DNA from: Uranotaenia lowii
Lineage: Eukaryota; Arthropoda; Insecta; Diptera; Culicidae
DNA: 64,000 bases
Assembly (NCBI RefSeq): GCF_029784155.1
Contig: NC_073691.1
Coordinates: 123,628,714-123,692,713, forward strand
Direction of reading: 5' to 3'
In this document: positions 44,241-56,219 of the stretch, one piece after another
Layout of the letters: every line of letters begins with the position of its first letter
Numbering within the stretch: position 1 is the stretch's first letter
The notes under the pieces: model-generated
Told to the model about the DNA's origin: nothing
Seen by the model: only the letters and a program-made list of their open reading frames with translations
The model's database searches: none
Translations under genes and position numbers: made by a program

Positions 44241-47200
44241 TATAGACACTATAATTTCATATAGTCTGGCAAAGAGAATGACGGGAGCCAATCGAACTGT
44301 CACTTGCGGGAGCCAATCGAGCATTCATTCAAAATGTTCAAGCCCTTGTATGACTTTCTCGAATGCTCAATGTAAAATTATTTCTCAGTTAAGCAAATCC
44401 CATAATATTTCGATAACTTGAATTCGAAAGGCCTTTTTTTTAACAATATTAAATGTAAATATTAAAAAAAGATCTGCTGAACAGCATATTCGAAATTTAT
44501 TTAATTTTTTTTTAACGTTTTCCTATTCTATTATGTCACGGGAGTTTCTTTTGAAGAAAAAAATCAATCGAAGTAACCATTGGCATAGTTTTTTGTTGTG
44601 AAGTAGATCATTTCAGACAAATTGAGTAAGCGATCCGCTGAAAATTTTGGTTTTTCTGTGTTTAAAAATGAAGTGTTTTTACGCAAATTGCTCCAACAGC
44701 TCACGATTTACGCTGAAAAATGTTGGATACTTTCGTTTTCCAAAAGAGGAATCTCTACGGAAACATTGGATTTTTTTTTGTGAACTACCCGCAGACGTTC
44801 ATTTGCCGGAGAGTGCTAGGCTTTGCAGTGTAAGTAACTTAAATATTTGGTCTTGAATAAAATACTCATTTATTTATTATAACAGCTTCATTTCGATGAA
44901 AAGGACCTTTATTTGTCTCCGAGTGGTAAGGTATTAAAGTATCGGAATGCTTCGCCAGTTTTCAACCGCGTTGCACAGTTGCGCTCGAGTGATGCACGTG
45001 ACGAAAACATCAAACCGCAGCATGTAACAAATCCTTCCGATTATAATGAAGCCCATCAATCGGAATTAGTCCAGATTGAGTCCGATTGCGAATACACTCA
45101 AGCTGAGTTCCTGGATGAAGCGTTTCTGCACCCAGAAGGGTTAGGAGGTGTAGCTGTGGGACAACAGCTTGCGACCCATGCCTCTTGCAATCGGTGCACA
45201 GAATCTTCAAGGTATTTTAAAAACATTCAAATGAGTGTTTAAACCGAGACGAAATAAAATATATGCATGAACACATACTTTTCATAAGAGAAAATTTTTG
45301 AAGAATCGATTGAGCATTGTTTCAGATGCTTCAAGCTTTTTATTCAGAATTATTTGAAAAATATAGGGGAATAGGTGTCGAAAAAGGATTATATCTCCGT
45401 TGGGGAGCTTGTCCGGCATCAGAAAGTATGTCTAATTGATTCTTCGGAAATTTTCATTTAAGCAAAGTATATTTTCATAGATTTCTAAGGCATCATATAA
45501 TTTATTTCTTCGCGGTCTATACTCTTTTGTGCGCTAAGTACTTACTAATTTTTTTTCTCTCAGAACTCTCCAGGAGTACCAAGAAGAAACGCTGAACTTG
45601 AAAAGAAAGCTGGAAAACATCTCCGCAAAAGTAGGATCGGATCAATTCCGATTGATGAGCGGCAACTTGAAAAGGTTGAGAAAATGGTCGGACTCGAGTA
45701 TCATCGAAGGATTGCGCTGTAGATTTTCATGTGGTTCAACAGCATATGAAATCGAGAGCAAAAAGCGATTTCTCCCAAGTGGAAGAACGCTGAGGAATCG
45801 ATTGCAATCAATTCATTTTGACAGTGGTGTACTCGAAGAAGTTTACCAGCTACTTTCTCACAAAGTATGCCACATAGAAGAAGCGGATAAGAACTGTATC
45901 CTGGTTTTCGACGAGATGGCAATTCAACCTGGATTAAACTTTTGCAACAACCTGAAAAAGTTTATCGGAGAAAACACACTTCCTGGACATTCTGGTTTAG
46001 CCAATCATGTCATGGTGTTCATGTTGGCCGGGCTCCGAAGAAGATGGAAACAAGTTGTTGCATATTTTTTTTCGGGTGATTCCATTGAACATGGATGTCT
46101 AAAAGAAATCATCTTCCAAATCATCTGCAGATCAGAATCTGCTGGACTGCGTGTGCATGCGGTTGTCAGCGATTGCGGAAGTAATTTCTTTTTTATTTTG
46201 GTTTTTTATTTCAATTTATGTCAGAATCCTAATTTTAAAATATGGGTTTTCAATTTTTTCAGGCAACAACAAACGTTTTTGGAATGACCCTGTTGATCCA
46301 TCTCGCCAACTTGAAATCATGCCGGATACGATCCACGTATTTAAAAGCATGATCCAAGGCTGGATCGCAAACCTTGTGATATACCTGGACGAACAAACAG
46401 TTGAAGCATTTGGTCTTTCATCATCGGTAGCCGATATAAGACATTTGCGACAGCTTGTTTTATTCGAGAAGGATTGCGATCTTCGCATGGCATGTGGCCT
46501 CCGAATGGAAGACGTCGATTTCTCGAAGAGTATGTCCAACTTCGAGAAGATGAAAGTGAAAAGTTCGACAAAATATGCAAATCATGCGGTAGCTGTTGCA
46601 TTGAGGTTCTTCGCCGAAGAGACAGGCAACAAAGATCTGCTTACGACTGCATTGTTCATCGACCAGATTGCTTCGTGGTTCACATACATGACGTCTCGGT
46701 CCTCTCAGCTGGCGTTCAGTCTAAAGAATGCAGATGCCTATTCAAAAGCCATCACTTCCCTGAACACGTTTCAATACATTGTTCACAACTGCAAGGTTGG
46801 ATCAAACGGGAAAATCAAACCATGGCAAGCTGCTGTTGTGATGGCTACAGACAGCATAATAAGACTGCAGGAGACTTTTCTACGTCATCAAGGGTTTGAT
46901 TTTTTCTTAGGTGGAAGAGTGGTCCAGGATCCTCTAGAAAATGTCTTTTCACAACTTAGAAGCCGCCGAATGAGGCCAAATGCATTGCAGGTAAAGGACA
47001 GTTTAAAGCTCCTTTCGGTTTCCCAGTACCTGAACGACGTCAGTAATTCATCATACGATTGGGATGACAGTAGTTGGTTGGCAGACTTCACAAATAACTC
47101 TGCTCTAGACAATTCAAATCAGCAGCGGATTTGTGAAGACGCTACCCCAGATGAAGATGATGATATTAGGGATGAGGATGAGGATATTATCAGAGAATGT

Positions 47201-48038
47201 AACACTTTGTGTAATAGAAATTCTGAGTTCAACGTCATATACTACCTGTCAGGCATGATTCTGAACCAGATTGCAGAACGTTCTCAGGTGTGTACCGATT
47301 GCCTTAGCAGTTGTTTAGCGTCCGACATTCCAGCGGATGATGTTGCGGCTTTTACAAAGGCAAAAGACTATACTGGTGCAGCTTTGACGTACGTGAATAT
47401 CGAAACTTTTAATTATTTCGTAGAGCTTGAAGAAATTTTTAAAAAAAATGTCGAACAACTGAAAGCCGTCAATGTTGAAGTTGACAAACATCTTAGAAAT
47501 TTAATGTCTACCGTTCCTGCAGTTCACATGCCTAATTGTCATTCAATCCGAACAAAAATACTAGCAAAATACGTTTTGTTTCGTCTGCGTATTGCTCGTG
47601 TCCAAATTCCACGGGAAAAACGAAAAGACAGCAAATCAATGGCCATTTAATAACACCTTAAAATAAAAAAAATACACTTATCCTTCTTATCCCTTACCGT
47701 TGTTTAATTATTTTTTAGAATAAGAATGACAAAAATAAATTGCGGAAATTATATTTATAATTACAATTAACTCAATTACTCTACTTATTCTCTAGCTTTC
47801 TTTTCATTTTTAAAACAAACTCAATAGTCTGTTGAGGAGAAAAAAAATGATTTTAGAATGCGTGGAATAACTTTAGCAAATGTTAAGCATTAAGTTTTTT
47901 AAAATCTTTCAGAATTACAATACTTCTACCATGGTTATCCAATATTTCAGAAAGTTTGCTCGATTGGCTCCGCAAGTGACAGTTCGATTGGCTCCCATCA
48001 TCCGCTTTGCCAGACTATATGAAATTATAGTGTCTATA
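44241..48038 (+). mobile_element. Complete P element
   Basis: Perfect 34-bp inverted termini (44241-44274 and 48005-48038; TATAGACACTATAATTTCAT at the tip) are bracketed by an 8-bp direct repeat ATGCTCAT (44233-44240; 48039-48046), the P-element duplication length. Just inside each end the motif GGGAGCCAATCGA (or GGAGCCAATCGA) occurs twice, plausible transposase-binding sites. The 3.8-kb element encodes a four-exon THAP transposase without stops. All structural requirements for mobility seem present. Confidence 0.95.
44668..47650 (+). CDS. P-element transposase with THAP domain (four exons)
   Basis: My exon model is 44668-44829, 44886-45211, 45564-46180 and 46263-47650, all with GT-AG introns, giving 2,493 nt and 830 residues with no internal stop. 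The N-terminal THAP zinc finger is MKCFYANCSNSS... with RFPKEESLRKHW and RLCSLHFDEKD (Cys-Cys-Cys-His split over exons 1 and 2); it would bind the subterminal sites. A leucine-rich coiled stretch follows (EYQEETLNLKRKLENI). Catalytic RNase H-like acids fit VFDEMAIQPGL, VVSDCGSNNKRFW and, in the last exon, VVQDPLENVFSQLRSRR, matching the D, D and D..E positions of P transposases. The C-terminal region is acidic (DEDDDIRDEDEDI). It is somewhat longer than the Drosophila enzyme. AATAAA follows near 47,662. Confidence 0.92.
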
Positions 48039-48046
48039 ATGCTCAT

Positions 48047-48500
48047 CAATTATAGAGAGATCCAGGCGCATCTTTCAACTAGTAGCCAACGCAACTGTAC
48101 TCAACATCTATCCAGTCACAAGGCTAACAGATCACTCATGGTTTTATGCTATAAAAGCCGGCGGTAATCGCTCAATCGTGCTTCCGAAATTCCATGAATT
48201 CATTGCAAAATATTCGGGACACATAAATACAGCTCAATACAGGTGGTTCAAAGAACGCGAACGAAAGCGGAGCAGGAATCTATATAATCTACATAATCTA
48301 CATCTACAAACAAGCTGTACACTACCCGGCGAATGTAGTATTTTCTCAGCAGAAGCGTACGCACTAAATGTTGTTGTCCAAGAAACCAACAGGAATAATC
48401 GTTTTCTGATCTTAACCGATTCTGCCAGCTGTTTGGGTGCACTTTTTGAAGGTACACACCAAAAAATTTATAAAATTACTCGAGACAGAAACGCTTGAAG
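48047..48500 (+). pseudogene. LINE RNase H fragment, target of the P insertion
   Basis: The frame 48178-48498 includes CTLPGECSIFSAEAYALNVV and NRFLILTDSASCLGALFEG, resembling the second and third catalytic blocks of LOA-like RNase H domains. The first block and the C-terminal half are missing. The P element lies about 130 bp upstream, in or next to this remnant. Confidence 0.6.
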
Positions 48501-49008
48501 ACCCAATTATGTTTCGCCCTAATTAGGAATTGATTTAATTTCACATCGTTTTCAATCTAAACTTAACAAACACCCAAGCTTACGGGCCATAATTTTCGAA
48601 AGACTTAACTGTATCATGATCTAATTCATGAAAGATGTATTTTTCAATCATATTGAATATAAACTTATAAAAATGACCTAAATTTAAATTTAAGAAGATG
48701 TAAAATTATGTGCGCGGTTACAATTTGGCAACCCTGCGAAGAAACAGAAACAAAACAAATTAAAAGCAAGTGCATTCTATTTTGGTGCGTATTGTCACGG
48801 GAAATTAAAGCCAGAAAGTGTTCTTTCGGGTGAAAAAGGCGATTCCCTCTTGCGCTCTTGATAACGTGGATAACAGCTTTGGGTAATAAGGTAAATATGT
48901 CGAAAATTCCATCACGATTTAGAATGATATATAAAACGTAATATTAATTTTAATGTACATTCAATAAGTGATTGAAAATTACTCCAAATTCAAATTCAAT
49001 CCTTGAAA
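48501..49008. other. Intergenic DNA, no gene confirmed
   Basis: A GC-richer patch at 48,730-48,890 includes a GT-type donor (AATAAG/GTAAATAT near 48,888). It could be a 5' exon of the gene fragment downstream, but no coding evidence supports this. Confidence 0.35.
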
Positions 49009-49009
49009 T

Positions 49010-50632
49010 CATCTACACTGAAATTAAAATGCATTAATCACAAAACATTGAAAGCGATTTTTCAATGTAAATTAAAAAATGATGTAATCAAAACAGCACT
49101 GAAATTGAGTTTGTTTTAATATTACACATTGCGAATATATTATTATAACTTGTTTCATTTTCTTTCGATATATTTACATATTCATTTATTTGCTCGTTTT
49201 CTTTCAAGGTTAGCACTTCCGTGTGCTATTTTCAGCGGTTTTCTAGAATTTAAGAACAGCGGCTCTGCCGCGGAGTTTGACAGCAGCTCAAATTTTCGTT
49301 TTTTGTTTTGGTAGGTCGAAATTTTTATTTTATACCTTCGAAAATCGCATTGCAATTTGAAAGAAAATGTTTATTTTCCTTAGATTTCATCGTTCCGGTC
49401 TTATTGCGTGAAGTCTGAAACAACACCAGCTGGGACGGGCCATTTCGAGTAAGGTAAAATAATCTTGATTATCTAACAACGTTGCATAAAATGATTTATG
49501 GATATTTTCATTAAACAGCTGGATTATTCTTAGACTAAAAGGTACCGGGATCTGCTATATGCTAGCGTGAACTACGAAGACAGCTGGTGGACCGGGTTTG
49601 CCACGAAATGGGGCATTTCGGCCTAAGTTGGCTACTCAGAGACCAAACGTGCCACTACTCTCAGAGTTTGCCTTAGTGAATTCCTTGCCAGAAATCCTGC
49701 AGTATAAACTTGATGAAAGCAGTACACAAAACCTTGTTCTGTACCCTGGAAAAGGTAAGATTTTTTTAGAGTGCCTTGCATGTCATAAAGTTTTCCATTT
49801 TTCATTTTAGGAATCCCACTGGCCTTGAACATAGATCGACTAGCTGATAATTCCGGAAGACCAATCGAAAAACGGAGTTCGATACCCGGTTCAATAAAAA
49901 ACCTTGACTGGAATTTCTGGTGCCAACTGGTTTGTTCTGTATTCCAACATTAAACATCCTCTAAGGCATTGAAGAAGACAATTTTTTAGTGTAATAAAAA
50001 TTATTTTGTATGTGCATATATTATAGTGTCTTCAATGAATTACTGCATATCCGCAAAAATCTTTAAAACCATTCCCTGAAATTGATAAAAATGATTAAAC
50101 AAAAAAGCACCCAAAAGAGAAAAAACTATAAAATTACATCACATATTATGTAATAAAAAAGAAGCGTCATAAATGACGGAGTCTTTCATGGCAGATTAAT
50201 ATTACAGGTTTTTAAATTTTACAGACGTGTAATATTTAACTAGCACCAAAAATTCCGTCATATATCGAAATGCCGATATCTGAACTTTTCTTGTACTGTG
50301 GTTAAATTAAAAGCAAATTTTCGATTGCTTTGATTTAGTAGAATTATTCAAATATTAGAATGTACGATGCAATATTATATCATCAATGATCCAAATTTAT
50401 GTCATAAATGATGCTACGCTTTTGTGCGTCCTACTTGACGTAAATTTAAATCATTGATGATGTAATATTATGTCGAATGTGCTATTCAATTATAGCCGGA
50501 AATTTTATGTCTTCGAGCGTTTCTGTATTTTCCAGTGAAATTTTATGTCAAAAGTGATGCTTCTTTTTTGTGCATCCTTTTTGACATAAATTTACACCAA
50601 AAATTTAATAGTGTGTAGTTCACGACATCCAT
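49010..50632. mobile_element. Second ACATCA-type TIR element
   Basis: The right end (about 50,118-50,632) shares the tracts of the 25-kb element: ACATCACATATTATGTAA, GAAGCGTCATAAATGACGG, TATTACA...ACGTGTAATATT, and the terminus AATAGTGTGTAG. The left end (CTACACTGAAATTAAAATGC near 49,012, with AATATTACAC near 49,121) is more diverged, so the left border is approximate. The interior has a plus-strand spliced fragment. Confidence 0.5.
49571..49953 (+). CDS. Two-exon gene fragment of unknown function inside a TIR element
   Basis: I do not recognise it. Exon A (open from 49571, after a stop; probably preceded by an acceptor at 49518) encodes RPNVPLLSEFALVNSLPEIL and QYKLDESSTQNLVLYPGK, and ends at 49754 with GTAAGA. 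A 56-nt intron ends TTTTAG at 49810. Exon B (49811-49953) continues in phase as GIPLALNIDRLADNSGRPIE, then KNLDWNFWCQLVCSVFQH and TAA. The preserved phase across a short intron and the AATAAA near 49,993 suggest a genuine 3' gene end. No ATG is visible, so this is a fragment: captured host exons or the end of an element gene. Confidence 0.42.
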
Positions 50633-50639
50633 GGATTCA

Positions 50640-51175
50640 GTCTCTAGAGAATCAAACACGCGGTCGCAATATTATTTTCACGGTTCTAAGGCTCGAAAGG
50701 AACACAAAATAAAAGAACAAAATTAGAAAAAAAAGAATCAAGAGAAACATCTTTTCTAGACTTCTCAAATAATACAATATTTACGAAACTTTGTTGACTC
50801 TATAACATTAAAACACGAATGTCATAAGTTATGACTCATAAAGTTTCTCAAATAAAATTATAATAATTTATATACAGGTGCAGAAATAAATTAGCCCCCA
50901 GCCGCGTCCACGGTTATTTCAATTTCACATGTTTATTAGCTTCCTATTAGAAAAACAAAGTTTTTTTTTTGTAATATTCTGATTTTGATCCTAAACTCGA
51001 TTGTATCACAGCTTCCGGTAAACCATTTCGCGGAATTCATTTAGGCAGTAACGCGTAACACTAGGCAGTTTCCAATGTGTGAATAAGTCTATAGGCGGTA
51101 TGGATAATGGGAAATTGTGCCATTACGCGGTTTGTTTAAAATGTTCAGAAGAACGACCTAGAAACATCGATCAGA
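50640..51175. other. Intergenic DNA, no gene seen
   Basis: AT-rich, leading into the satellite array. Nothing recognisable. Confidence 0.45.
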
Positions 51176-51179
51176 ATTA

Positions 51180-51845
51180 CGAGGATCGTCCCAAGCTTTG
51201 GGTAAACCTAGAAACACGGGGCCATCCTAAATCTTTGAGTAAACCTAGAAAAACGGGAATGTCTTAGAAAAATAGATCAGAGTCAAAAGGCGGCCTTCTC
51301 ACGCAGCGCACTCGAACTAGCGCGTGTGGTCCTTACGCGTCGCGTTGCGGGCTAGGGGATTAGATTTAGATTTATTTTAGGCATCTTTGGGTAAACCTTG
51401 ATACACAGGGCTTTCCTAGATCTTTGAGTAAACTTAGAAAAACGGTGCCGTCTCAGAAACATAGATCAGAACTAAGAGGCCGCCTCCTCACGCTGCGCGC
51501 TCGAACTAGAATGCTGTTTGGCTGCAGGGAATTCTCCCTAGCTTTGGAAAAATCTAGAAACAAGGGGCCTCCCTAAATTTTTCAGTGAACCTAAAAAACG
51601 GGACCGTCATAGAAACAAAGATTAGAGCTAAGAGGCTGCCTCCTCACGCTCCTCGTTCGAACTAGGGTGAAGAATGGTCCTTACGCTTCGCGTTGCGGAC
51701 CGGGCTAGGGGATTGTCCCTAGCTTTGGGTAAACCTAGATACATGGGGCCTTCTTAGATCTTCGAAAAAAAGGGGCCGTCTCAAAAATATAGACCAGGAC
51801 TAAGAGGACGTTTCCTCAAGCTGCGCGTTTGAATTAGATCCTAAG
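51180..51845. repeat. Satellite-like array, ~150-195-bp units
   Basis: Four diverged tandem units share the words GCTTTGGGTAAACCTAGA, ACGGGGCC, AAACATAGATCAG and CTCCTCACGCTGCGCG...TCGAACTAG, starting near 51,192, 51,385, 51,535 and 51,717. Unequal unit lengths (150-195 bp) point to internal indels. Confidence 0.8.
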
Positions 51846-52089
51846 CTTTACGAAACCAAAAAAAAGTCATTTGGATACAACATTTGCTTAGTATATTTCT
51901 GAGCAAATATCTTAACGCGTAATGTAGCATACTGCCAAAAAGACGAACGGCGAAAAGCCTCATACCGCAAAAAATAACACCGCCAAATAAGGCCATTAGC
52001 CAAATGATAAACCGCCAAATCGACCAAACATCCAATAGGCATGCTGCGTTTTAGGTTTTATTTGGCAAATGGTAAACCACCAAAATAAT
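51846..52089. other. Left flank of the copia insertion
   Basis: Contains several CCGCCAAA-type words (51,930-52,080) that continue beyond the copia element at 56,380-56,395, showing the two flanks were contiguous. Confidence 0.5.
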
Positions 52090-52230
52090 TGAGCAGAGTG
52101 AAACACAGCTGAACCAACTTGGTTGAATGCTCGTCAAAGATTGAAAAGTTTTATTTTCCTAACAAACTAGGTAACTAAGGATAAATTCGTAACTATGCTT
52201 CGCACCACCGCTGCTTACTACGTCCTAACA
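52090..52230 (-). repeat. 3' LTR of the copia element
   Basis: On the coding strand it begins TGTTAGGACG and ends GCTCA, 141 bp. It is preceded by a polypurine tract at 52231-52243. It contains AATAAA on the coding strand (near 52,152). Confidence 0.9.
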
Positions 52231-52237
52231 CTCCTCC

Positions 52238-53491
52238 CTAAGCTACGAGTCCTACCAAGTTCTTGAATGCTTCATGCTTCAGACTCATTAACGCCTTGGT
52301 GAAACCGTCTGCTGGTTGATCTTTTGTGTTGATGTAAGACAGATCAACAACGCCTTCTTTCAGTGCATCTTTCACGAAGTGATACCGGATGTCCACATGT
52401 TTCGTCCTCGGATGGTACCCTTGGTTCCTTGCGATACAGATGGCGGATTGATTGTCACATCGTATCGGGATGACTCGTTCTCCAAAAATCTGCAACAGTA
52501 GATGGCGCCACCAAAGAGCCTCTTGGATGGTTTTGGACAGCGCAAGATACTCCGCCTCGCATGAAGACAACGCAACAGTTGCTTGCCGCTTCACGTTCCA
52601 TGACACAGCTCCTCCCATCATGGTGAAAACATAGCCAGTTGTCGATTTCCGGCTATCAGGATCTCCTCCCCAATCCGCATCTGAGTATCCAACTAGATGA
52701 CCTCCTGCTCGGCTGTACTCGATACGGTTGGAAACGGTTCCCTTCAGATACTTGAATATCTTCTTCACAGCTTCCCAGTGTTGGCGACCAGGGTTACTGC
52801 AGAATTGGCTGACCTGATTCACGGCGAATTTAATATCCGGCCTCGTTGCTTGAGCCAAATACGTCAGGCAACCAATTGCTTCCTCGTACGGAACCTCCTT
52901 CATCTCCAGAATTTCGTCCCTCGTGCTCGGGCACATCGTCTTGTCCAGCTTCGTGCTTGGATCCATCGGAACCGAAACTGGGTGGCAGTTTCCCATGTTG
53001 AACCGCTGCAAGATGCTCTCTACGTACTGAGCCTGATCGATCCACAGTTTACCATCAGCTCGGTCACGGGAAATTCGCAATCCTAGACAAAGTTGGGCCT
53101 CTCCAAGATCCTTCATTTTGAACCGCTGACATAGAAATTCCTTCAGCTTCTTCTTCAGGCTCGGGTCGTTTGAAAAAATTAGAAAGTCATCAACGTAAAC
53201 GGTGACGGAAAGCATTTTTCCACACGCCAGCTGGTAGTACAGGCAATTGTCCACCTTCGATTGCGATAAGCCAAACTCCTTCAGTGCTCCATCAAATTGT
53301 GCGTTCCACACTCGTCCGAACTGCTTTAAACCATAAAGCGCCTTCTTGAGCAAACAGACCTTATTGCTCGTATCGCCGAACCCTTCCGGCTGATCCATGA
53401 AGATGACCTCATCTCCGAGACTTCCTTGAAGATACGCACTCACAGCATCCATTTGCTCGATATCCAAGTCGTGCTCCACTGCAAGCGCCAA
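52238..53491 (-). pseudogene. copia pol, reverse transcriptase and RNase H
   Basis: The frame carries the copia RT blocks QMDAVSAYLQGSL, IFMDQPEGF, LLKKALYGLKQ and the catalytic YVDDFLIFSND. RNase H follows with SDADWGGD, STTGYVFTMMGG and SCEAEYLALSKTIQEALW, then HVDIRYHFVKD. Residues are intact across this part, but it is separated from the upstream RT start by a frameshift near 53,530, so no complete polyprotein can be made from this copy. Confidence 0.92.
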
Positions 53492-55047
53492 CAGATATCG
53501 AATCGTCGAATACCGGCCACCGGTGAATAGACCTCGTCGTAGTCGATCCTGGACGTTGCGAACACCCCTTCACGACAAGACGCGCCTTGTACTTGTCGAT
53601 TCGTCCGTCAGCATCTCGTTTGGTCCTGAACACCCACTTGTTGCGTATCGGTTTTCGGTCTTCCGGCAAATCAGCTAACTACACAGGTTTGATTCTCCTC
53701 CAAAGATCGAATCTCCTCTCGCATGGCGGCCAACCATTGGCCTCGGTCCGGCCTCGCCAGGGCTTCAGCGTAACTCACGGGATCGTCAGTAGCAACCAAG
53801 GATGTCTGGGGGGAATTATCCAGGACAGTAAAAGGCGTAAAAGTAACATAATCGGAATACTCCCGACCGCTGCGCCTAAACTCTAGCTGCTGATCAGCCG
53901 GTCTACTAAGTTGCGGTGGGAGCGCAGAGTCAGCATCCTCGGATTGGGTAACAGATTCTTCCATCTGCATCGTTGTCAATTCTATGAAATTGACAGGATC
54001 TGGGCTTGAAAAATTGACCAAAGCTGTCGGCTTTCCCTCTTCGACCAAGATGACATCACGGCTGATGAACACTTCGTTGCGGACCGGATCGTACAACCTG
54101 TATGCCTTGGAATCTTCGGCATACCCAACGAAAATGCATGCCTGGGACTTCGGATCCAGCTTCTTGCGTTTCTGCTTCACCACATGCGCCATCGCACGTG
54201 AACCAAAGACCTTTAGATGATGCAAGTTCGGGCGTTTTCCGGACCATGCTTCCTCGGGTGTGATGTTCTCCAACGCTCTTGATGGACACCGGTTCGTGAT
54301 ATAGGCTGCTGTCAAAATCGCTTCAGCCCAAAACTGCTTCGGCAATTTAGAATCGTTCAGCATCGCAAGGGCCTTTTCCAGAAGAGTGCGATTCATCCTC
54401 TCCGCCAACCCATTTTGTTGCGGAGTGTATGGGCAGGTTTTCTGGTGCTGTACTCCGTCCTTCTCGAAACTTTTCCGCATCTCTTCGTTGACGTACTCGG
54501 TTCCGTTGTCAGTTCTCAACACCTTCAGTTTTCGTCCAGTTTGCCGCTCGACCCTGGCCTTGAACCGTTCGTAGACATCCTTTACCTCGCTTTTCTTTCC
54601 CAAGAAATACAGGAACACCTTCCTACTGGCGTCGTCTATGAAAGTGATGACATAACGACTTCCACCAAGCGACGGGACTTCGATCGGGCCACACAAGTCT
54701 GAGTGCACCAGATCCAGCAAACCTTTCGCCTTGGAACCACTTGAAGGAAACGGATTTCGTGCATGCTTCCCTTCGATGCATGCCACACATTCGGGTATCG
54801 TTCCGGACCATTTCAAACCGTCGACCATCGATTGCAGTTTCGTCATATTCTGCTGACCGAGATGACCTAAGCGTTTGTGCCACATTTCTGCGCTTACCGT
54901 CAGCAACGAACCATCCATCTTGCGATTGAGTCGATATAGCCCTTCTTGATGAGTTCCAGAAGCTATAATGTTGCCACTCTTCTCGCGAACCTTACAGCCT
55001 TTTGCGTCGAACAAAACCGTCAATCGTTTCTGGCATATTTTGCTCAC
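53409..55047 (-). pseudogene. copia pol, integrase and start of RT
   Basis: The frame 53671-55047 has the zinc-binding pre-integrase motif (HKRLGH ... CVACIEGK) and the integrase core: DLVHSDLCGPIEVPSLGGSR, TFIDDASRK, VLRTDNGTEYVNEEM, and the third acidic residue in TPQQNGLAERMNRTLLEK. A GKRPNLHHLKVFGSRAM block follows. A frameshift near 53,672 separates it from NKWVFRTKRDADG...KARLVVKG (53,669-53,530), the first RT block. A second frameshift follows at about 53,530. Confidence 0.92.
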
Positions 55048-55152
55048 CTACAGTAGATTTGCTGCTAGTTCAGGAATCTGCAACACCTCTTGAACCTCGA
55101 TAGGACCTTCGTTGACTTCCAGCTTGACGAAACCTTTGGACACAGACGTCAT

Positions 55153-56154
55153 CTAACCGTTGTTCGCTGTTCCGACCGTGTGAGAAAGAACTTGCTGCTT
55201 CACAAAACCGTCAGTCGAACGCGCCATGTGTGCTGTCGCTCCTGAGTCAAAGTACCACTCGGACTCAACAACGTTGCCAATCGAAAACACGCTGCACATT
55301 GCCTTGTTGTTCGCCGTCTTCTGGGGACATTTCGCCGTATAGTGACCAGGTTTTCCGCAGATGAAACAACCGCCGTCCTTTTTGCCGTTATTCTTGCTGC
55401 CACGCCGCTTTGATTTTTGTGCGCTATGAAGCGCGCCATCAGCACCACTCGACTTCGATACTGTTTGAATTTTAACGTCTTGAAGTATCTTAGTCTTTAC
55501 CGCATCCGCCGTCAGTGCTGCTCCCGAAGCCTCCAATCCCATGATCATCGGCTCATAATTCGCAGGGAGTCCCATCAACAGCAACGCCGCCAGCCACGAA
55601 TCGTCTACTCGGAATCCAATCCCGGCGAGCTTATGGACAGTGGACATCAAACTATCGACATATGATTCCACGCTTCCGCATTCCTCCAGCCGTATCGATG
55701 TCAATTTCCGCAGCAGACCGATTTTCCTCGTCAGACCGTCGTCCTGAAAAGCTCTTCGTAGCTTCTCCCAAGCTTCCTGTGCCGTTCGTGCGTCCTGAAC
55801 TAGGCTGTAGTTCATCGATTCCAAACTCAGGCAAATTGTAGCGAGTGCCCTCAAGCTCAACTCCTCGTCGACATGTTGACCTTCTCCGGGACAAGCAGCG
55901 TACCACGTGCCTTCTCGAATTAATATCATTTTCATGCCGAACGCCCACGTTGAGTAATTCTCGCGACCTTTAAGTTTCTCCAGCGCCGGGAGACTGACTT
56001 GTCCGAGAACTCGAACGTTTCCGCCTGCGTGCGCTTGTGCACCATTCGAACCATCGCCAAATCCGCTGTTGATTTGCGAAGGATTTCGACCGCTCACTCC
56101 GCTAGCACCGCCTTGTGCTGCTGGACCGCTGGGGGAATCTCTTTCCAGAACCAT
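55153..56154 (-). pseudogene. copia gag and protease
   Basis: The frame starts MVLERDSPSGPAAQGG (56154). It contains a gag region (LKGRENYSTWAFGMKMIL, DDSWLAALLLMGLP), one CCHC knuckle CFICGKPGHYTAKC and the aspartic protease signature WYFDSGATAHM. It ends at a TAG after TANNG (55153). A second in-frame TAG follows after AANLL near 55,050, before the integrase frame, so two nonsense mutations split gag-protease from integrase. Confidence 0.92.
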
Positions 56155-56199
56155 GACTTCTTGAAAACTGCTTGCAGAATCTTCCGGGCTTCAATTATT

Positions 56200-56219
56200 C
56201 AGCTGGGCTCATAACCAAT
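56200..56219 (-). other. Copia primer-binding site
   Basis: On the coding strand TTGGTTATGAGCCCAGC immediately follows the 5' LTR. It resembles the copia site that pairs with an internal piece of initiator tRNA-Met. Confidence 0.7.
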
